Assembly: GCF_029024105.1 (NCBI RefSeq)
Contig: NZ_CP118963.1
Coordinates: 1,736,001-1,800,000, forward strand
Direction of reading: 5' to 3'
Origin: Acinetobacter lwoffii
Lineage (GTDB): Bacteria; Pseudomonadota; Gammaproteobacteria; Pseudomonadales; Moraxellaceae
DNA length: 64,000 bases
Shown here: in pieces, positions 61,078 through 64,000 of the stretch
How the letters are laid out: each line of letters starts with the position of its first letter
How positions within the stretch are numbered: the stretch's first letter is position 1
The notes under the pieces: model-generated
Told to the model about the DNA's origin: nothing
Database searches by the model: none
Seen by the model: the letters and a program-made list of their open reading frames with translations, nothing else
Position numbers and translations under genes: made by a program

Positions 61078-61144
61078 TGTCACTATACACCTGTGGAACA
61101 AAGCTCTAATTTAAGACATCCACTTGAGTACTAACTTAGTGACA
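61078..61144 (+). promoter_or_regulatory. recA upstream region with long-range inverted repeat
   Basis: The octamer TGTCACTA (61078-61085) recurs inverted as TAGTGACA (61137-61144), 51 bases apart and ending 18 bases before the recA ATG. TATACA at 61084-61089 could be a -10 box. No CTG-N10-CAG LexA-type box is seen, in keeping with the lack of LexA in Acinetobacter. The repeat may form part of the recA leader or operator. Confidence 0.4.
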
Positions 61145-61162
61145 TCGTATTGAGGTTGTAAG

Positions 61163-62206
61163 ATGGATGAGAATAAAAACAAGGCGCTCAACGCTGCCTT
61201 AAGCCAGATTGAAAAACAGTTTGGTAAAAATACAGTTATGCGTCTTGGTGACAATACCGTTCAGGCAGTTGAAGCTGTGTCTACAGGCTCTTTAACGCTG
61301 GATATTGCACTCGGTATTGGTGGTTTACCTAAAGGTCGTATCGTCGAGATCTATGGTCCTGAATCTTCAGGTAAAACCACAATGACCCTGCAAGCAATTG
61401 CAGAGTGTCAGAAAGCAGGCGGTACGTGTGCATTCATCGATGCGGAACATGCACTTGATCCTCAATATGCGCGCAAACTGGGCGTAGATATTGACAACCT
61501 GCTGGTATCGCAACCGGATCACGGTGAACAGGCACTTGAAATCGCAGACATGCTGGTACGCTCTGGCGCGATCGACATGATCGTTGTCGACTCTGTTGCT
61601 GCATTGACTCCGCGCGCTGAAATTGAAGGCGAAATGGGTGACTCGCATATGGGTCTGCAAGCCCGTTTAATGAGCCAGGCACTGCGTAAAATTACTGGTA
61701 ATGCCAAGCGTTCCAACTGTATGGTGATCTTCATTAACCAGATTCGTATGAAGATTGGTGTCATGTTTGGTAGCCCTGAAACCACAACTGGTGGTAACGC
61801 ACTGAAATTCTATGCCTCTGTTCGCTTGGACATCCGTCGTATCGGCCAAGTGAAAGAAGGTGACGAGATTGTTGGTTCTGAAACCAAAGTCAAAGTCGTG
61901 AAAAACAAAATGGCGCCTCCGTTTAAAGAAGCTTTATTCCAGATTCTTTATGGCAAAGGTGTTAACCATCTAGGTGAATTGATCGACCTTGCTGTACAGC
62001 AAGAAATCGTGCAGAAAGCTGGTGCGTGGTATTCTTATCAAGGCGACAAAATTGGCCAGGGTAAGAACAACACCATCCGTTATCTGGAAGAGCATAAAGA
62101 AATGGCTCAGACGATTGAAAAACTGATTCGTGACCAGCTTCTGACTAAAGCAGTGGTTGTTGAAGAAGACGATAGCAAGGAAGAACCTGACTTTTTAGAT
62201 GCATGA
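61163..62206 (+). CDS. recA: Recombinase RecA
   Basis: A 347-residue ATP-dependent strand-exchange protein. Walker A is GPESSGKTTMTLQ, Walker B region MIVVDSVAALTPRAE. The L1/L2 DNA loops are EGEMGDSHMGLQARLMSQALRKI and IRMKIGVMFGSPETTTGGNALKFYAS. The acidic C-terminal tail (EEDDSKEEPDFLDA) is typical. AGGTTGTAAG precedes the ATG. It is followed by a weak terminator and recX. Confidence 0.98.
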   Translation: MDENKNKALNAALSQIEKQFGKNTVMRLGDNTVQAVEAVSTGSLTLDIALGIGGLPKGRIVEIYGPESSGKTTMTLQAIAECQKAGGTCAFIDAEHALDPQYARKLGVDIDNLLVSQPDHGEQALEIADMLVRSGAIDMIVVDSVAALTPRAEIEGEMGDSHMGLQARLMSQALRKITGNAKRSNCMVIFINQIRMKIGVMFGSPETTTGGNALKFYASVRLDIRRIGQVKEGDEIVGSETKVKVVKNKMAPPFKEALFQILYGKGVNHLGELIDLAVQQEIVQKAGAWYSYQGDKIGQGKNNTIRYLEEHKEMAQTIEKLIRDQLLTKAVVVEEDDSKEEPDFLDA

Positions 62207-62241
62207 TCTTATTAGATGCATCATCTTTAAACGTCAATACA

Positions 62242-62262
62242 CAGCGCCCTCCGGGGCGTTTT
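62242..62262 (+). terminator. Leaky terminator between recA and recX
   Basis: The GC-rich stem CGCCC / GGGCG (extended by G-T and A-T pairs) has loop TCCG and is followed by TTTTGTTAT. This resembles the recA-recX arrangement of enterobacteria, where partial read-through sets a low RecX level. Confidence 0.7.
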
Positions 62263-62297
62263 GTTATTATATAGGGAATCTAAAATCCGAGAGAATC

Positions 62298-62915
62298 ATG
62301 TCAGACGCGAAATTCAGCAAACTGCTCGATTATGAAACTTTAAAACAGCAATTTGGTGATACTGAAGATCAAGCTCAACCTGCAAAAAGTGCGATCCAAG
62401 ACGCTCCTGAATTTGATCCTGAAGAACGTTTGTTTTCCTCTACCCCAACTCAGGATGAGAAGAAACCGGGACTGACAGGCTCACGCTTACGTTCTTATGC
62501 CTTTGCCGTACTGACGCGCAAGGAATATTCCAAAGCCGAACTGATAGAGAAACTAGCCCTCTATGCAGAGCATCGTGATGAAGTTATTAACCTGGTTGAA
62601 GAACTGTCCCGTGAGAACTATCAAAGTGATCAGCGTGTGGCGGAAACCATGTTGTCGAGTCAAAAGCGTAAAGGCAAAGGTCCCAATCAAATTAAAATGA
62701 AACTCAAGAGCAAAAAGATTGATACTGCTCTGATTTCAGAAGAACTCAAAGAAACCGACTGGGTTCAACAAGCCTATGAACTAAAAGTCAAAAAATATGG
62801 CACCGAAGTTCCTAAAGACCCCAAGCTCAAAGCCAAACAGATCCGTTTTTTAATGTATCGTGGTTTTGAAATGGATGCGATTATCAAGGCCATTAACCGT
62901 AAAGCAGAAGACTAA
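62298..62915 (+). CDS. recX: Regulatory protein RecX
   Basis: A 205-residue inhibitor of RecA filaments. An N-terminal extension of about 65 residues, rich in Glu and Gln, precedes three RecX three-helix repeats (RLRSYAFAVLTRKEYSKAELIEKL; VINLVEELSRENYQSDQRVAETMLSSQKRKGKGPNQIKMKLKSKKI; KQIRFLMYRGFEMDAIIKAI). The ATG at 62298 is preferred, with a GAGAG sequence ahead; the frame is open 33 codons upstream through the terminator. It lies downstream of recA as usual. Confidence 0.93.
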   Translation: MSDAKFSKLLDYETLKQQFGDTEDQAQPAKSAIQDAPEFDPEERLFSSTPTQDEKKPGLTGSRLRSYAFAVLTRKEYSKAELIEKLALYAEHRDEVINLVEELSRENYQSDQRVAETMLSSQKRKGKGPNQIKMKLKSKKIDTALISEELKETDWVQQAYELKVKKYGTEVPKDPKLKAKQIRFLMYRGFEMDAIIKAINRKAED

Positions 62916-63120
62916 GTCTTATATTCTTTGAAAGTCTTAATGAATTAAAAGGATTGGATATTTAATCTAATATTAGTTGGAAAATAAAATAAAGCACGGC
63001 AAAAGATAATGATGATTTAATCATTAAAACAATAAGATAATGCTGTTTGACGATATTGAAAAAAAATGATATTTGAGAATAGAAAACTGCGAATTCGCAT
63101 TGTTATTATAATAAGAATAT
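62916..63120. other. AT-rich intergenic region between recX and ffs
   Basis: About 205 bases between the convergent recX and SRP RNA genes, very AT-rich. No ORF, repeat or clear terminator hairpin was identified. Confidence 0.4.
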
Positions 63121-63234
<114 letters not shown>

Positions 63235-63246
63235 TTACAAAAACAG

Positions 63247-63274
63247 AGTATAGAGATTTTTAATCAAGTTGCAA
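63247..63274 (-). promoter_or_regulatory. Promoter of the SRP RNA gene
   Basis: On the minus strand TTGCAA (63274-63269), 16 bases and TATACT (63252-63247) precede the RNA start by about a dozen bases. This is a good sigma-70 promoter for a stable RNA. Confidence 0.65.
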
Positions 63275-63519
63275 GCCTTGTTCCGCAAAATAATCCCTTA
63301 AGCTATCCATTTGATTATTTTAAAAACAATATTGATATTTCTGCTGATTTTTAAGGGATCTTCACAATCAATCCATCAACACTCAGATTCACATGATCTT
63401 TGTAAAACCTTGTTGCATTTTCTAAAAATGCCGTTTTTAATGTGTGCAATGTATATGAATGATCTACTTTGAAAAGATGAGCAGCGGATCCGCATCTCAC
63501 AAAGAATTATGGAAATTTT

Positions 63520-64000
63520 ATGATGTTTAAAAAGACCGTATTGTGTGCAGTGACAGCACTCTTTACCACGCCTCTATTTGCCAATATTCCGATTGAATCG
63601 CGCGGCTTGAGCCAAGCTACGAATCAAACCGCAGTAAATACCCCAGCGGCAATTGCGGCTGGTGCAACTCCAGCAGTTCAAACCAATACCAGCTGGCAAA
63701 TCATGCAAAAGAACCAGCAGCTCGAAAATGACTTGCGGATTTTGCGCGGTAAAATGGAAGAACAGGAAAATGAGATTGAACGGCTCAAAAATGAACTGAC
63801 CAATCGTTATGCCGATCTCGATCAGCGTCTCGAACTATTGCAGCAAAAAATTGAACCTGCTGAAGACAATCCAACGGAGGAAAACCCACAGGATACTGCA
63901 CCCAGCCTAAACACAAATAAGGTCAATACAGCAAGCAGCGGAAAGCAACCTGCTGAGCTAGAAAAGGCAGCTTATACCGTGGCTTTAGATGCTTATAAAA
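63520..64000 (+). CDS. cpoB: Cell division coordinator CpoB (YbgF), truncated by window end
   Basis: The first 160 codons of a periplasmic protein linked to the Tol-Pal system. The signal peptide MMFKKTVLCAVTALFTTPLFA (cleavage after residue 21) is followed by a short spacer. A trimerising coiled coil follows (QKNQQLENDLRILRGKMEEQENEIERLKNEL ... DLDQRLELLQQKI), then a linker. The window ends at AAYTVALDAYK, the start of the first TPR as in YbgF/CpoB. No stop codon is reached. GGAA lies about 6 bases before the first of two tandem ATGs. Confidence 0.85.
   Translation, partial: MMFKKTVLCAVTALFTTPLFANIPIESRGLSQATNQTAVNTPAAIAAGATPAVQTNTSWQIMQKNQQLENDLRILRGKMEEQENEIERLKNELTNRYADLDQRLELLQQKIEPAEDNPTEENPQDTAPSLNTNKVNTASSGKQPAELEKAAYTVALDAYK

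Noticed and set aside
61081..61100. Possible LexA-type box near CTGTGG before recA
   Set aside because: The spacing and the CAG half do not fit CTG-N10-CAG, and Acinetobacter has no LexA.

Overview
The window reads as chromosomal DNA of an Acinetobacter-type gammaproteobacterium. The evidence is moderate-to-low GC, the gene content and gene pairings (hupB-ppiD, iscRSUA-hscBA-fdx, recA-recX, cysQ beside yrfG-hslR, putP/Lrp-type regulator/putA), a recA upstream region without an obvious LexA box, and Acinetobacter-like proteins of unknown function. Two insertion sequences suggest an environmental or accessory-rich strain. The species cannot be fixed from the sequence alone. Most of the window is ordinary core genome; I found no defence island, prophage, CRISPR array, tRNA or rRNA gene.

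Layout. 1-13.4 kb: end of a TrkH/KtrB potassium channel subunit, outer-membrane phospholipase A, an M16C metallopeptidase, a GNAT enzyme, a PfkB kinase with a Rieske protein and an OB-fold membrane protein, three proteins of unknown function, PpiD, HU and a phasin. 13.5-19.8 kb: an SCP2/UbiJ-like membrane protein, then the complete iron-sulfur assembly operon iscR-iscS-iscU-iscA-hscB-hscA-fdx behind a promoter that overlaps a near-consensus type 1 IscR site. 19.8-27.6 kb (minus strand): class III nucleotide cyclase, HIT protein, Mfd and aspartate ammonia-lyase. 27.9-33.9 kb: proline use (putP, Lrp-type regulator, and a PutA lacking the N-terminal DNA-binding domain). 34-45.8 kb: trmA, an IS5-family element, an LRAT-like protein, a bestrophin, glnS, ppiB, lpxH, a frameshifted hpaI, nfsB and a DMT transporter. 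45.8-51 kb: fba, a lipoprotein and pgk on minus; DUF2237, yceF and roxA on plus. 51-52.3 kb: an IS4-family element inside the roxA terminator. 52.3-59.9 kb: a two-component system, a double thioredoxin-fold GST-like protein, rraA, a Rossmann protein, rpsT, a 41-residue lipoprotein, a histidine phosphatase and cysQ. 59.9-64 kb: yrfG, hslR, recA, recX, the SRP RNA gene on minus and the start of cpoB.

How the genes work together. The isc operon makes and delivers Fe-S clusters and represses itself through IscR. PutP imports proline and PutA oxidises it to glutamate, while AspA deaminates aspartate, so 26-34 kb is an amino-acid catabolism block. Pgk and Fba sit together as central carbon enzymes. 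RecA/RecX and Mfd are DNA-repair functions.

The most unusual points are: (i) hpaI broken by an apparent 5-nt loss in its 22nd-24th codons; (ii) both IS elements carry a hairpin that buries the transposase start codon; (iii) the IS4-like element has split a terminator shared by roxA and a histidine-kinase gene; (iv) a 14-bp hairpin divides iscA from hscB; (v) several sub-60-residue ORFs, of which a 41-residue lipoprotein is convincing; (vi) an isolated perfect Shine-Dalgarno sequence before a two-codon ORF upstream of putP. No clearly new multi-gene system was found.
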